In this document: positions 1 to 11,890 of the stretch, one piece after another
Position numbering within the stretch: position 1 is the stretch's first letter
Layout: every line of letters begins with the position of its first letter
The notes under the pieces: model-generated
Database searches by the model: none
Seen by the model: the letters and a program-made list of their open reading frames with translations, nothing else
What the model was told of the DNA's origin: nothing
Position numbers and translations under genes: made by a program
Assembly (NCBI GenBank): GCA_050084515.1
Contig: CM114273.1
Location: 41,912,001-41,976,000 of the forward strand
From: Blasia pusilla
Taxonomy: Eukaryota; Marchantiophyta; Marchantiopsida; Blasiales
Length of the DNA: 64,000 bases
Direction of reading: 5' to 3'

Positions 1-1701
1 ACCAGTCCATATGTGGTAGCTGACCTCTCTCGAACTTGTTGACAAGCTTCTCAAGTCTCTCAACTTCCCCCCGTTCATTTCTTGGTACCTGAAACAAGTC
101 TATTATTGAAAAATCCAGGTACCTCTCCTAACTTTGAAGCCACGGTCCACATTTTGAGTATCAGAAAACCCTATTAACTCCACCTGCTTCATCCATTCGG
201 ACTCATTACCATGGGTCCCCTTCCCATGGCCCTCTGGCTTTCATGGGTCCACCTAGCAATACATCACTTCATTCATTCTGTCTCTCATACTCAAAAGCCA
301 CTCTGCATTATCTGTCTAACAATAAGGTCATCCATTTATTCCATATCTGAATGTTACTTTGTCTCCCCTTCATTCACTCAGAGAGCATACCCAATTGTGC
401 ATAAACATAGAGGTCAGCCTCCTTTACGAGTCAGGAGAATGGCATACCTTTCCTGGTGTAGAAGTGGGGACACAACCATCGGCCTCACAGCCAGGCCAGA
501 GCCGCAGCTTCTGTTTACCAGTCTTCAGCTGCTTCTTGCTGTTGAACAACAGCAAGGTTGCCCCTCCAAGGGCCACTTCTTGCCTCGGATGAGAAACATC
601 CCAGACCTGAGCTCATTCAAAAGTGAAGGCTTCCAATGCTCAGAAAGGACCCTGAGCTCTCTTCAAAAAACCTCAAGGGCCCATGAAAATCACACAGCAA
701 ATGTGACACAGATCAGCTACTGAGACGCATCAAAAATAAATTCTGGGTCGAATGCTGTAAGCTTTCACCGTCAATCCAAGCTGTGCGTTGGCAGTCAAAT
801 CTCGGTACTTTGCACTCAGCGTCACCAGCTCATTCCAACGACATGGCTTCTCTATTGATGCAAGTCTGCAACCAGTCATAGATAACGAGAAGGGGATTCA
901 GTAAAAAAAATTTTGTCACAAATTCAGGTTCAAGCAAAGCCAATAAAGTCAAGATAACAAGATGGAGACTTCTCACCTCGTTCTTGTGGGTAAACCAAAC
1001 AGAACCCCATCAATGAACAAGCTGCACTCCACATACACTTCAGGTACTGAGTGCCATTCGTCAATATCTAGAAGCAATAAACACATCCGATAAATCTTGA
1101 GTCAGTCAAGCTGAGGTTGCATGAAAGCGCCTTCAGACTGGTCAAATTGATAAGAACACTACATGTTCCCAGACGAAAATTGTCCATGACGAAAGTAGAT
1201 GAGAAAAGCCCATCAATCAAGGCAGAACTGGTGACTCAAGGGATGGAAGAGAGCCAGGCCCTAACGTGGGAAGGAGTGACAGGTTCCAAGAGTCCCAAAA
1301 GAATTTAGAAGGGAAAATGCAACCATGATTAAAAGAAGGGATGGGAGAAAGCAAGCAGGGCCTGAAGGAGTCACGCACCCACTGTCACATGCGACCAGAA
1401 ATAGAGAAGAGATCCCTCCCAAAACCAGGAATATCCAAGCAGAGAAATAATTTCAGCTTTCTATTTTAACTGAATAATGTAGATCTACTCGTTAGTGGTA
1501 TTCCAGGTGCTACATCCCCAAGCATCCAGTATGACACGAGCGTTGGGAACGTTAGAAACATGTGTCTCCAGAAAGGCACATCAAGAGATGGAATCAACCT
1601 GATACCGGAGAAGTGGGTGGTTCGCCATCCAACGCTTCAACTCGGAACGTCACTGGGAGATTGATATCAGAAGAACTAAAGAATCTAAACTCGTTGCTCA
1701 T
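1..1701 (-). CDS. VPS34: VPS34 class III phosphatidylinositol 3-kinase, 5' part (5 exons, runs off the window)
   Basis: Makes phosphatidylinositol 3-phosphate on endosomal and autophagic membranes. Exons on the minus strand: 1701-1599 (ATG at 1701), 1046-977, 865-769, 606-448 and 88-1 (continues beyond the window). All introns are GT-AG and phases join cleanly. The first exon reads MSNEFRFF followed by DINLPVTFRVE, the N-terminus of plant VPS34. Next come EVYVECSLFIDG and WNELVTLSAKYRDLT, then the C2-domain run GGATLLLFNSKKQLKTGKQK with KLRLWPG and PTSTPGKVPRNERGE. Only the N-terminal C2 region is present; helical and kinase domains lie outside. No in-frame stops, so probably functional. The match to this family is unambiguous; the species is not. 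The first intron (1047-1598) is the longest at 552 bp. Confidence 0.95.
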
Positions 1702-3320
1702 CTTGCTCTCTCCCTTTCGCCTCCAATGTCTACAGCAATGCGAGCAGTATCACAATGTGTGCAGGGAAATTTGAGACATGGCTCCCAAACGGCTAACAGG
1801 CAGAGCAAAACAGGTCCCATGCTGACAATTCCTCCCCTCAACCGAACAAATTGCATCAATCGATCCACAAATCAAATCCTGGATAAAAATTGACCCCATG
1901 GGCATAACGATGGGCGTCCCCATGGGACCCCCAAATCAGTATAGTCTCCTCTCCTCTCCCCTCCTCTCCTTTCATAAAGCCAGAGCTCAATGGCAAAACC
2001 CCCTATATTTTCCTGCTGGGCGCATCAGGCGGGAACAGCACTATCTCCTACACAGTTAGTACGACCGCATTGAGAAATATCCTACTGCTGATGCAGCATC
2101 TGCCTTCCCTGCACCAGCTGCATTGGTCCACTCCCACCCCTCACAGCTACCATCTCATGTAAGATAACGCACAAATGAATGCGGCACGTCGCGAACCTAC
2201 CTCAACGATCCATCCAATTATCACCTTTCGTGTCCCTTTCTTCTCTTCAGCGTCAGTTCGTTTATGCCTGCACACCTTCCGGGCAATTGGAAACTTCCTG
2301 TGACGCAGAGCGGTTCCCGCTCACCAGCATGGACGATCTGGAATTGAGATCCTGGTAGAAAATTGAGCGGCAAGTACAAAGTTGGAAGATTACGTCCTCC
2401 GATGAATCAATTCCAAGAGTCAGAAGCCATCACAGCGCCTACGTCTCAGGATTCTCATTCGCGACACCGAATGTCTCCATTCTTATCACAGGCTTGGATT
2501 AAAGAACTTTCGGTCAACCGGGCATTAACAAAATTCCTTCGGCCCACGGCAATCTCCGATTACTGGTTCAATTGACGGTCACAAAATAATGAAGATATAA
2601 TCAGAAAATCCGAGAATTACATTCTGAACTGCGCGTGGATGTCGGGGTTCACTAGGCCTAGGGTTGTACTCATCCAAACCGAGCGTCTCCCGCTTCGAAC
2701 CGCAGGACATGAAGTTCTCCCATCTTAGCCCTAACCAAGCTCAATTCCCAACCTGAAGCACTCCCACTCCCCTCCCTCCGATGACCTAACGCTACAAATT
2801 GGTCACAAATACGCCGAGCAACCATGAGGAGAAGCAATCCTCACCCCAAAGTATCCACAAGCGGTTCCCCGAATCAGGTAGCTCTCCGAACACGGAAACC
2901 AGCGAATACATCTACCTACTACACACGGGCTTGACCGCTGAAAGCAACCACAGCATCGCCAAAAATCAGAGCTCACTCATTTATCTCACGCACACACGGC
3001 ACCTCCAACCAATTAGCTGCGCTTATTCTCGACGCTTCTCTGCGAAGTTGCCATCCCTGACACTCTCCACTTTCCCACGCATTGCTCCACTTCGCAACTC
3101 AGCGCGATCGCGATCGCAGCTCTCTCCACTTTCGCCGACGGGTGATCGATTCGCGGATTCGCAGGCAAAGAGGGATCTCATTCGACAAATCGGACGTGGA
3201 ATTTGCATCTCCTGCGCCCAATTTTCTCGAGCTTACTTCGATTTTGGAACTTGGAAGTGAAGGCTTCAAGAGTTCTTTTGTCGTGTAGTGGTGTTTCAAA
3301 TGATACTAGTGTAAAGCCTA
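1702..3320. other. VPS34 leader and upstream region
   Basis: Upstream of the VPS34 start codon. It holds a CT-rich tract near 1945-1975 and a moderately GC-rich block at 2.9-3.3 kb with CpG-containing stretches. This is where a 5' UTR, possibly with a leader intron, and a promoter would be expected. I cannot place a transcription start. No second gene is recognised in either direction. Confidence 0.4.
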
Positions 3321-3471
3321 TCTATACTATTAAAAGAGTATGGGGTTTAAGGTAGGGGCTTCCTCCTCATTACATGTGAAGGTTTAACGGGAGCTAACAA
3401 TTATGATCTAATAGTTAAGTTTAAGGGGGACGGGATCGGTTTCACCCGTGCATCACACGGGCACCGGCTAG
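3321..3471 (+). mobile_element. Short non-autonomous Helitron, 151 bp
   Basis: Begins with TCTATACTATTAAAAG after an A and ends with CTAG before a T, as expected for Helitron insertion between A and T. Just before the end is the hairpin CCCGTG-CATCA-CACGGG (3445-3461), 6 bp from the CTAG terminus. No coding capacity; it would depend on an autonomous Rep/helicase element that is not in this window. Confidence 0.85.
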
Positions 3472-3499
3472 TGTTATATAAAAAAAAAAATCTCTTGCC

Positions 3500-3625
3500 C
3501 GCACTTCTAGCTTGTCACGTTTCAAGCATACACGTTTGCACTATGGGGAAACGGTTTGTTATGGGTCAAGCATGACAAGTGTTTGCTACTCGAATCAAGA
3601 AGGCACTCTCCAATAATAATGTAGA
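3500..3625 (-). mobile_element. Truncated Helitron, 5' end only
   Basis: The minus strand starts TCTACATTATTATTGGAGAG at 3625, the same 5' end as the 220 bp Helitron family below, followed by GCCTTCTTGATT. The 3' hairpin and CTAG end are missing. It abuts the next copy at 3626 directly, so one copy probably inserted at or near the end of another. Confidence 0.6.
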
Positions 3626-3846
3626 CGAGTAAGGTGCTCGTGCGATGCACGGGAAATAAAAAAGTGTTTGAAGAGTTTTTGTTAGTGTTTAGTCTGCGAA
3701 GGAAAGGGATTAATGATGTTACACACAAATTCAAAAATTTTTCTTATTGTCCATAGCATGTGAAACATTTTCTTGCTTTCAAATTGCCACTGTTGAACAG
3801 AGAGATGTTTGCATATCAAGAAGGCACTCTCCCATAATAATACAGA
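3626..3846 (-). mobile_element. Non-autonomous Helitron, about 221 bp family
   Basis: On the minus strand it runs from TCTGTATTATTATGGGAGAG at 3846 to a 3' end with a CCCGTGCATCGCACGAG-type hairpin, spacer CACCTTACT and a mutated CTAG (reads CTCG). Its internal sequence matches the copies at 6393-6613, 48779-48989 and 53457-53674. Confidence 0.8.
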
Positions 3847-4140
3847 TTTAATACACGATCGTTTAAGAGGAGTGGGAGTCAAGAAGGCAATCTCCAATAA
3901 TAATGTAGATTTAATAAACGATCTTTTGAGAGGGGTGGGAGAGAAAGTAATTAGTGAACACGTGTGGAGGACATGAGGATAGTCTAGATGGAGAGGGGAA
4001 AAAATAGGAGTGTCTTAGGGATATTTGAAATGATATTTAATAAAACCAGCCTACGGAGCTTTGAGAGGGGTGGGAGAGAAAGTAATAAGGGAACGTGTGT
4101 GGAGGACACGATAATAGCCTAGGTGGAGAGGGGAAAAAAA
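3847..4140. repeat. Duplicated GA-rich unit, about 75 bp, two copies
   Basis: Two diverged copies (about 3924-3998 and 4061-4132) share GAGAGGGGTGGGAGAGAAAG and GTGTGGAGGACA. The reverse complement of the same unit is at 59982-60050. Probably part of an unclassified element; no coding potential. Confidence 0.6.
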
Positions 4141-4164
4141 AAGGGAATGTTGGCAGGGCCGTAA

Positions 4165-4440
4165 CTAGTAAGCACCCGTGTGCATGCATTTTTTCATATT
4201 AAATTAGCTCAATATGTAAAAGTATTAATTTTAGCATATGTGTAAAAAATATATAAATTAAAGTGGCCTCTCTTAATCAACTACTAGAGAATCTACATGA
4301 TTATTGGAGAGTGCCCATTCATTTTCCAAACTCTTCTCTTCTTCATTCTGGGCACTTAACATAATTTATTTTCTTGTCGAGAAGAATATTTTCTTGTCAT
4401 CCAAGTGGCATTTTTAAACCATGGATTTTTTCATAAATTA
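4165..4440. other. Two Helitron end fragments
   Basis: A minus-strand Helitron 3' end is seen at 4165 (CTAGTAAGCACCCGTG, read on the plus strand). A plus-strand 5' end starts at 4292 (TCTACATGATTATTGGAGAG). I could not match either to its other end. Confidence 0.45.
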
Positions 4441-4464
4441 AGAATACATGCAAATAAATTACAA

Positions 4465-4641
4465 CTAGTGTAGAGCCTGTGCCATGCACAAGAGTGAACA
4501 GATTAACCATGTTGCGTACAAATTCAGAAATGTTCTCTTGATGTCCATAGTATGGGAAATATTTTCTTGCTGGCGAGTTGTCTCATGTCAAGCAAATAAG
4601 TGTTTGCAAATCAAAAAGATACTCTCCAATACCAATATAGA
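4465..4641 (-). mobile_element. Non-autonomous Helitron, 177 bp, internally deleted
   Basis: CTAG at 4465-4468 with an adjoining degenerate hairpin, and the other end reading TCTATATTGGTATTGGAGAG on the minus strand. Same family as the 221 bp copies but about 45 bp shorter. Confidence 0.7.
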
Positions 4642-6392
4642 TTTGGACTTATAATACTTTTAGCAAATGTTATTTTTACTCGTGTATAATATCTTAGTGT
4701 AGATGATGGAGGATTATCTTTATTAATAAATAGGGAAGGGATTACAATATAAGAAAATTCTCTTTCGGAAGAAGTGAAACTTTTTCCCAAGGGAAGTAGA
4801 AAAAAAAGAGTGAGTCACTAAGTTACATATTGTTTTGCATGTAGTCTCATCTATTTAAGAATTGAAATATAGGAGGCTTCTTATGAGGAAAAAGATATTC
4901 TAAAAAAGTTTTATATTGGAGTCCTCGTATCTTTTAAAACAATAGAGTTGGGGGTCTTTTTTTTTTTTTTTTAAATAAAATTTTAGATCATTCTAAAAAT
5001 GGATGATTATCTATTATGTTAAAAGCTTAACATGTATTAATATGACACCAATGCATCACACATACATTCTCACTAGTGGGTCTAGTCTATACTATTCACG
5101 AAGGAGGGGCTTATAGAAACGGCCCCTAAATGCGTGCTCTAAAAATGCCACATTGCCAAAATCAAGTTTGTGAAATTTCATTCACTAAATATTTTTGCTT
5201 CCAATTTTCTTTTCCCAACTATAAGCCATGATTTCTTTTTCCTGGCTCTATTTATGATATTCATTCTAAAAGTATGTCATGCTTGATGTTGAGTCCCCTA
5301 TGTATTAAGATTTTGTAGATGCTCGTTCCAATCCCTCACCATCTCATTTTTACCATATACAAGATTAGAAATGATAGGTAATTTAACCTATCATTATTGC
5401 GTGTAATCAAACGATTTAACCTTTAAGTGAAGAACCTTTAAACTCTAGAAATTCAACATACGTCCAATGGCTTCACAATATCATTCTCCATATGTTTTCA
5501 TTTACAACCGTTTGACCTACCACATCCCATAGGCAACAAACTACTAGAATTTTCAATAGATATATTAAGTTGAGGTATGAAATTTCATTCAACCTTCATT
5601 TGCTTCAATATCCGGATCGATGTCTTTTGTTGTCTAGATAAGGAAGGTCTTATCTTCATCTAGAAGTTCTAATTGCAAAATCATTTCATGGTTGCCTATC
5701 TTTACCGCCCCTTCTTAGTCTCAGCTAAGTTTGGGCTTTTTTATTGCTCCATCTTTTAACATGCCTAGTGAAAGCATGCCACATGTTCTTTGCTAAACTT
5801 TCAGCCGTAGATCTGAAGACGTGTTCACCTACTCCACACTTCCTTGTAATTTGACCTTAGTAACATGGAACCAAACTACTTTGCACTTTTCACTTGCATG
5901 TTTCATATAAAAATCTTGGTCAATGGAAGATATTGTTACACTCCTTCTTTTCTTACGATAACCTTTGTTATCTTTTGAGGCAACCATGCACTCTAGAAAT
6001 TTCTAGCATCCTTTTTAAGACAAAAATACTCATAATAATACTCATTATTTTTATTTGTAGGTTATAGATCTAACAAAAAAGGGAATCAAAAGTAGTAAGA
6101 AAAAAATAGAAGTTCATAAAAGCTTCCATAAATCCAAATGATCCATCACAATACATGTTATAGTTCAATGAGTGTTTGTCGTTATGATGTTACATATAAG
6201 GATAGAAGAAATTCACGAGAATGCATTGCGCTATTTACCTGTGGGTGGTATTATTTGACTTTTACAAGTCCTTATTCTCATCAATATTCATTCAAATTTG
6301 AAGGAAATCCAAGTCTACTTAGGATTAATAGGGGATGTCAGCTTTGATCTCACATATTACTTCATCCTTGATTCATTGATATTATTGATTTA
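4642..6392. other. AT-rich intergenic DNA without recognised gene
   Basis: Low GC, many homopolymer runs and no convincing coding frame. A possible 5' end of the 3321-type Helitron (TCTATACTATTCACGAAGG) is near 5096. Otherwise nothing is recognised. Confidence 0.4.
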
Positions 6393-6613
6393 CTAGTAAG
6401 GTGTTCGTGCGATGCATGGAAAATAAAAATATGTGTTTAAAGAGCTCTTAAAAGTGTATAGCCCATGAAGGGAAGGGATTAATGATGCCGCACACAAATT
6501 TTTTTTTTTTTTTATGTTCGTAGTTTGTGAAACTTTTTCTTGCTGCCCAATTGCCACGTGTAAAACAAAAGGTGTTTGCAAATCAAGAAGATACTCTCCC
6601 ATAATAATATAGA
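6393..6613 (-). mobile_element. Non-autonomous Helitron, 221 bp
   Basis: CTAG at 6393 preceded by A, hairpin next to it, and a TCTATATTATTATGGGAGAG terminus on the minus strand at 6613. It has the same length as the copy at 3626-3846, which suggests a fixed family size. Confidence 0.85.
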
Positions 6614-8033
6614 TGAGATTGAAGGAGAGGCAAGACTTATTCTACTTGAAGATTAAAAATAAACAAAAAACTTTGATCACATTGAGTTGGAATTGCTCAT
6701 GGGCACATGATGAGAAAAATTCCAATCTTTAAGAAAATTTACCATAGTTCTAGAAGAAAATAAGAATGATTGGGAAGATAAAATTTAAGAAAATAAATAA
6801 AAATAGTATTTCTAACAATGTTAAGAAAATAGGGAAATTTGAGATATACTAAAAATAGAAAGTGTTACTAATAAGTGATATTTCATCTCTTAAGAGCTAA
6901 AAGGGTTTATAGGCTAATTTTTTTAATACTTCCTAGTTTTATTTACCAAGAAAAATGAGAAAGTGCCACATGGCATAATAGTTTCATAACAAAAATATCT
7001 TTATCTTATCTGCAAGGTATGGTTCATGTCTACGCAATGATTATTTTCATTGATACAAATATACTAAAATTCTAAAGAAAAATACGTGAGATACATGAGA
7101 GGGAGAAGTACTACCCTCTCAGCAAATATTTGTCTCCCTGTCTTTAGGATCAAATTTGATTCACCCATGAATGAATTTGATTCACCCATCTCACTACTTG
7201 TCATGTTGTGAGATGTTTGAAATAATGAAAGGCTTAGCATGTCCTCCAATATGGACTTTTAGGTTTGTTTGCTTTTCTCCTCACATGCTAGGCATCCCAA
7301 AATTAGGCAAGGCATATGAGACACAAAGATTGCATCCTCACAAAATAATCTAAAGATTAATTTGTCTAGATAGTATGTTATAATATAACGATAAGCATGT
7401 AAAATCAATAAATTTTGAAGGTATTTAGTTGTAAGATAGCTTGAATGCAAATTTCAAGATTTCATTGATAAGGGAGACAAAAATATACTCTCAAAGAAAT
7501 AATTCATGGAAAATGAGGAGGAATTCTTTTTAAGTAGAAGAATAAGGGATCCATTCTTCTTTATTCTTGGGCCCCTCATCCACATATTGTCTCTTCCCCT
7601 TCCTTCCCTTCCCTTCCCTTCGCAAAAGACTTAACAACGTTGGAGGAAGGCTTATACGCTCCTCCTTGATGCCTTATCTCATCTTCCCTACCGTATTGAA
7701 ATTTTATTCCCCATCTCTCTTTCCCTCTCCAATTTAAAATCCAACCTAAAAAATAAACTATTAAGCCCTTCCTTGTTGAAAATTTATACCTTTCTCATTT
7801 CTCCTTCATTGTTGAAAATTCAACTTTCCTCTTTTTTCATGTCTTTTCTATTGAAAAGCACAATATCCCTGTAGTGCTTTAGGGGTGATAAAAGGTTGAA
7901 CCTACTAAGTCGAGGATGAATTCTTGAGTAGTATGGCAGCTAGAAAGTGCAAGTTTTTCCACAATTAGGGCTCATTTAGAGCATATTTGAGAAACTTCCT
8001 ATTTTGGATGAGTTCTATATTTCAGAGTAGGTT

Positions 8034-8089
<56 letters not shown>

Positions 8090-8832
8090 TTTGGATTATG
8101 AGAGATAAGTTAAATTTTTATATTTTATAAAAAGAGAGTGAATGAGCTCATTGGGACCATGCTCCCACCGTTTTTAGTCCATCTACTCTCTCCATGGGTT
8201 CCATGTTAATGCCAACTCCCTAGGTAAGACGGAAATCCATGATGCTTTATCAAGTTTGTGGTTGATGGCATAGCCCAAACGCATGAATCCCGCTCCTCCT
8301 CCACCTTTAGAGCTCACGTACTACCTAGTAGGTTTCTGTTATCGTGCGAGAACTTACTAATCATAGTATGTATGTACTCTAATGAAATGGAAGCTTCATC
8401 CATTAACAAACTTAGCCAAAATAGTTAATTAGATGATTTGAAGATATGCCAATATATGGCTCTAGCTAGTCCATCCACAGATCACACATAAGTATGTATT
8501 GCTCACATACTTGCTGCACCATCAAGCAAAGAAACTTGTTGGCTTTGACATTGTCGAATTTCTAGATGCGCTCAACATAATGCTCCTCTAGCTACCGAAT
8601 CTAGTGTGCCTTTGCTCCACATTTGGAGTTTTGTTGCCTTGCCAAAAATAGTATATCCTACCTATAGAGCCACGCCTCTCGTACTACCCTACATAGTGGT
8701 GGAATTGGACCTGGTCGTAGATTGGCTTCTTGTACGTGGGAGATATGATTGCCTCCTTTGCACGCCTTCTATTCTAGATGCTCCACCATATGGCGTGCAC
8801 GTTGTTGTGCAACAATCCGTGACATGGAATGG
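6614..8832. other. AT-rich DNA with microsatellites; no gene recognised
   Basis: Contains TTCCC repeats near 7592-7620 and an (AG)23 tract at 8039-8084. From about 8590 to 8832 base composition shifts towards that of the retroelements. The minus strand there looks weakly coding, possibly the flank into which element 1 inserted, but I cannot identify it. Confidence 0.4.
8039..8084. repeat. (AG)n microsatellite, 23 units
   Basis: Uninterrupted AG dinucleotides over 46 bases, ending at a run of T. Confidence 0.98.
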
Positions 8833-8939
8833 TTGTCGTGCGAATCCACATCGTCATACAACATACATCGCTGATATACCATACTCACATACATACATAA
8901 CATAGACGAGAGCATCCACAAACACAAGTGCACCACAAT
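8833..8939 (-). repeat. Element 1, terminal repeat B2
   Basis: A 107 bp near-identical copy of 9309-9413. It directly follows the A repeat at the right end of element 1. The same A-then-B order occurs in elements 2 and 3. Confidence 0.8.
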
Positions 8940-9305
8940 TGAAATCCGTGAAAGACCTACTATCATAAAACACGTATAGAATCACATACAATCGAGCCAA
9001 ACCCACTCCACGATGGGAGAATCCAGGTCAAAGCTTGCGGGAACCACCATAGCCAAGAGCTCTACTCACTACCAAGGCTAACTCCCAACGCAACAGGCTC
9101 AACTCAAAGAACTAAATGTTCTTTGAGTGCACTCCACACTATATCCTCCAACTTAAGAGCGGGCCCTACTGGAAAAGTCACCCTCAACTGAGTAACCCCA
9201 ACCCTATGTATGAAACCGCATCTCTACCTAGACACTACGACCCTACATAAGGTATGGCCTCTACTAGCACACTATACTCTACGACATAATCCATATGGTC
9301 ATGAC
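8940..9305 (-). repeat. Element 1, terminal repeat A2 (LTR-like)
   Basis: The sequence between the two B copies, assigned as A by position and by analogy with elements 2 and 3. I did not find its left-end partner above 16.9 kb, so the left end of element 1 is missing or replaced. Confidence 0.6.
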
Positions 9306-9308
9306 AGC

Positions 9309-9425
9309 TGTCGTGCGAGTCCACATCGTCATACAATATACATCGCTGACATACCATACTCACATACATACATAACATAGACGAGAGCATCCACAAACAC
9401 AAGTGTACCACAACTCGCCCCCCTA
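9309..9425 (-). repeat. Element 1, terminal repeat B1 and polypurine tract
   Basis: On the minus strand, TTAGGGGGGCGA (polypurine tract, around 9417-9425) is followed at once by repeat B. The same G-tract sits at this position in elements 2 (26232-26240), 3 (19393-19401) and 4 (about 44440), where plus-strand priming would be expected. Confidence 0.75.
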
Positions 9426-9479
9426 ACTGGCCGTTAGGTCCCTCTAACTCCCAGGTAGCCCTATACATCTACTACATGC

Positions 9480-10229
9480 TATACACCTTCTTGGGTGTCC
9501 GAATCAGAAGGTCGGGTGCTAGGTTGCCACATCGTTAGTCGCACATCTGTAATCCATATCATGCAAAGATCGAGTCATCTACCTCTCCTAAGTACATCGA
9601 GGACAAACCCACCTTCCAGTAGGAACAACATCCATACGTGGAGTCAAACACATCATGTGCCAACCCCTAGAATACCGATCACACACCAACATATAGGCTG
9701 CGTTATTAGTAGACCCACTCGACATGCACCTCAAGCTAGCACGTATCATGGCTAAGCTTGGGTCAACAGTACCATCCACATTTGGAAGATGACATGGCGC
9801 ACAATTACGCACATGGTCCTTCTAAAAAAATCCATCACGACCCTCCAACATGAGAACTCCAAAAGCTAACACCTCGCGCACTCGTAAAATAGTGCGGCCT
9901 GCCATCACATCCAACGTTGTCGGTGCAATCTACTGCAAATAGACATAGTCCCCCACATCGAACCTACGAATCGATGGTCGATAACCTCCACCCCGAATGG
10001 TTGCATACCGCAATATATCCCTGTGTTGAGCAATGGCAAGATTCTCAAAGGCTGTTGGCATAACTCTCCGAAAGAGCTCTGGCCGCTGAGAACACACACT
10101 CATCCACATCTCTGGGTGATCAAGTTTCACCACCTCACTAGACTCGATGAATTCTTTCTTTGGCAAGTCCGGATCTCGGCCGATATAATGTAAAAATAAG
10201 GTGAGAAGGAAGCCAAGGATGCTTGGCAA
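9480..10229 (-). pseudogene. Element 1 integrase C-terminal region with PHD-type zinc finger (degraded)
   Basis: End of the pol polyprotein. After the integrase core it reads ATIRGGGYRPSIRRFDVGDY, matched closely in elements 2 and 4. Next is a Cys/His stretch (RNCAPCHLPN), then a PHD finger ending GWHMMCLTP and GRWVCPRC (about 9590-9731). PHD fingers bind histone H3 tails; here it sits where chromoviruses carry a chromodomain. Two of the eight zinc ligands are lost compared with element 2 (second Cys to Ser, fourth Cys to Tyr). Frameshifts separate it from the core. The B1 repeat follows, so this is the C-terminal end of the polyprotein. Confidence 0.85.
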
Positions 10230-11250
10230 CTGAACCTATACCCCATGGCTAATCATGGCAACTAAATATCCCAGTCTCCAAGATGCCCCTTCTATAGGCC
10301 ATACTTACGTAATGCCTTCTTCACCGTCTGAACCACACGCTCAGCCAAACCATCCGCCTCTGGATGATCTCGAGACGTGGTCCGATGATCAATCAACGCC
10401 TTGTCACACAAGACTTGAAACTCACCCTGAAACTATGTACCCTGGTCGGTCAGCACTTCAGCTGGTGCACCAAAATGACTAAGCACTCTAGTAAGAAACG
10501 CATACGCCGTCCCTCACTTACCTTGTCAGGTAATGCCACCAACTCAATCCACTTGGAGAAGTGCTCCACCATCACCAACACATATTGATGATGTCGTACA
10601 GTCAACAGTAACAGTCCCATAAAGTCCACACTCCAACGGCAACCCAACCCCATAATAGGCAAGGGATGTAACTATGGTGTAGGGACATTGAATGATGCCC
10701 TCACCCGGTCACAAACCATACAACGTGACACCAACTGCTGCACTTGAGTATGCATGCCACGCCACCAATACTGACCAAGGAGTAAGCAATACGTACGATT
10801 TACCCAAAAATGTCCCAACTCCTCATGGGCATGTCGCACAATGCGCTCTCTCTGAGCCAAATGCGGCACTACTCGTACTCTACCATCCTCCCACACACGG
10901 AGAATATGTGTTCCCTCCAATCGATACCTCTTAGCACGTTGAAGAACACGGTCTTGCTCCTTGGCACTCACTATGCCTGGCACCCTACTGGTCCGTAGGA
11001 ACTCCAACACCAACGCATCATCATGAATATCACGCTGATCTGTATCACCATCTCCAACCTTAGGATCTGAAGGCTGGCCATCTACCCTCTGACTAGAGTA
11101 AGATGTCATGTGGTCCTCCATACTAGAGTCCACCCCTAACCAACATAAAAAGGCGGATGCATGCCAACCTGGCACCATCTCCTCATCAACCACGCCATGC
11201 CATCTAGCCCCAATTGCATCCTCTTGGCTTGTACATGGGTTCCTACTCAA
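10230..11250 (-). pseudogene. Element 1 DDE integrase (frameshifted)
   Basis: Retroviral-type integrase that would insert the cDNA. The N-terminal HHCC zinc domain is intact (RHAHEELGHFW then CMVCDRV, about 10.7-10.85 kb). In the core, the first Asp is in WSVDFMG (about 10620), the second in LTDQGT and the Glu in HPEADGLAERVVQ; the last two are in another frame from the first. At least one frameshift and several stops break it. Typical of Ty3/gypsy elements in order and motifs. No tyrosine recombinase was seen. Confidence 0.88.
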
Positions 11251-11307
11251 CCCATCAACATCAAGGTTGGCAACTCCAGGTCTATGTACTACCTAGAAGT
11301 CATACTC

Positions 11308-11890
11308 CTATAAGATAAGAGCCCACCGTGCAAGCTTCCCTGTAAGCTTGTCAGACTCCATCAACCACTTGAGCGGCTGATGATCAGTAACAAGGGTAAA
11401 CTGTGTGCCAAACAAGTAACACCTAAAGTGTGCCATAGCCCATACTACTGCCAAGCACTCTCCCTCATATGAATCAGAGCGACTCCGTTGCATTATTCGA
11501 ACGACTTGCATAGGCCACCACAAACTCCATGTGCTCATCATCATGTTGTGTCAACACCGCTCCAAGTCCCAACCTACTCCAATCAGTGTGTAACTCAAAT
11601 GGGCGCCCTCTGATAGGTCTCCTCAAGATAGGCGCCGCCATCAATTGGGCCTTGAGCTGCACAAAAGCTCTCTCCTGATCATCTTCCCAGTGCCACTCAT
11701 GATCTGATTTCAGCAATTGGTTCAAAGGCTTTGCCATAGCACTAAATCCTTTCACATACCTCCGATAGTAGTTCGCCAATCCCATGAATGCCCGAACTCT
11801 ACTCACATCTACCGGATGAGGAATAAGTAGAATAGCCTCCACCTTTGCTTGCTGAACTTCCAAACCACCTGGATAGATCACATGACCCAA
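11308..11890 (-). pseudogene. Element 1 RNase H domain
   Basis: Degrades the RNA strand during reverse transcription. Starts with the RT thumb/connection (ANYYRRYVKGFS, about 11.76 kb), then the RNase H start FELHTDWSRLGLGAVL and TDHQPLKWLMES (about 11.36 kb), standard for Ty3/gypsy. A frame change near 11.5 kb splits it. Continuous with the RT upstream apart from a stop at about 11.89 kb. Confidence 0.9.

Noticed and set aside
211-723. 170-codon plus-strand open frame
   Set aside because: It runs antisense to a well-supported VPS34 exon and intron and shows no family features.
8833-9425. Plain LTR of element 1
   Set aside because: The first part of the supposed LTR recurs after its end, and the same is true in elements 2 and 3, so a simple LTR does not describe it.
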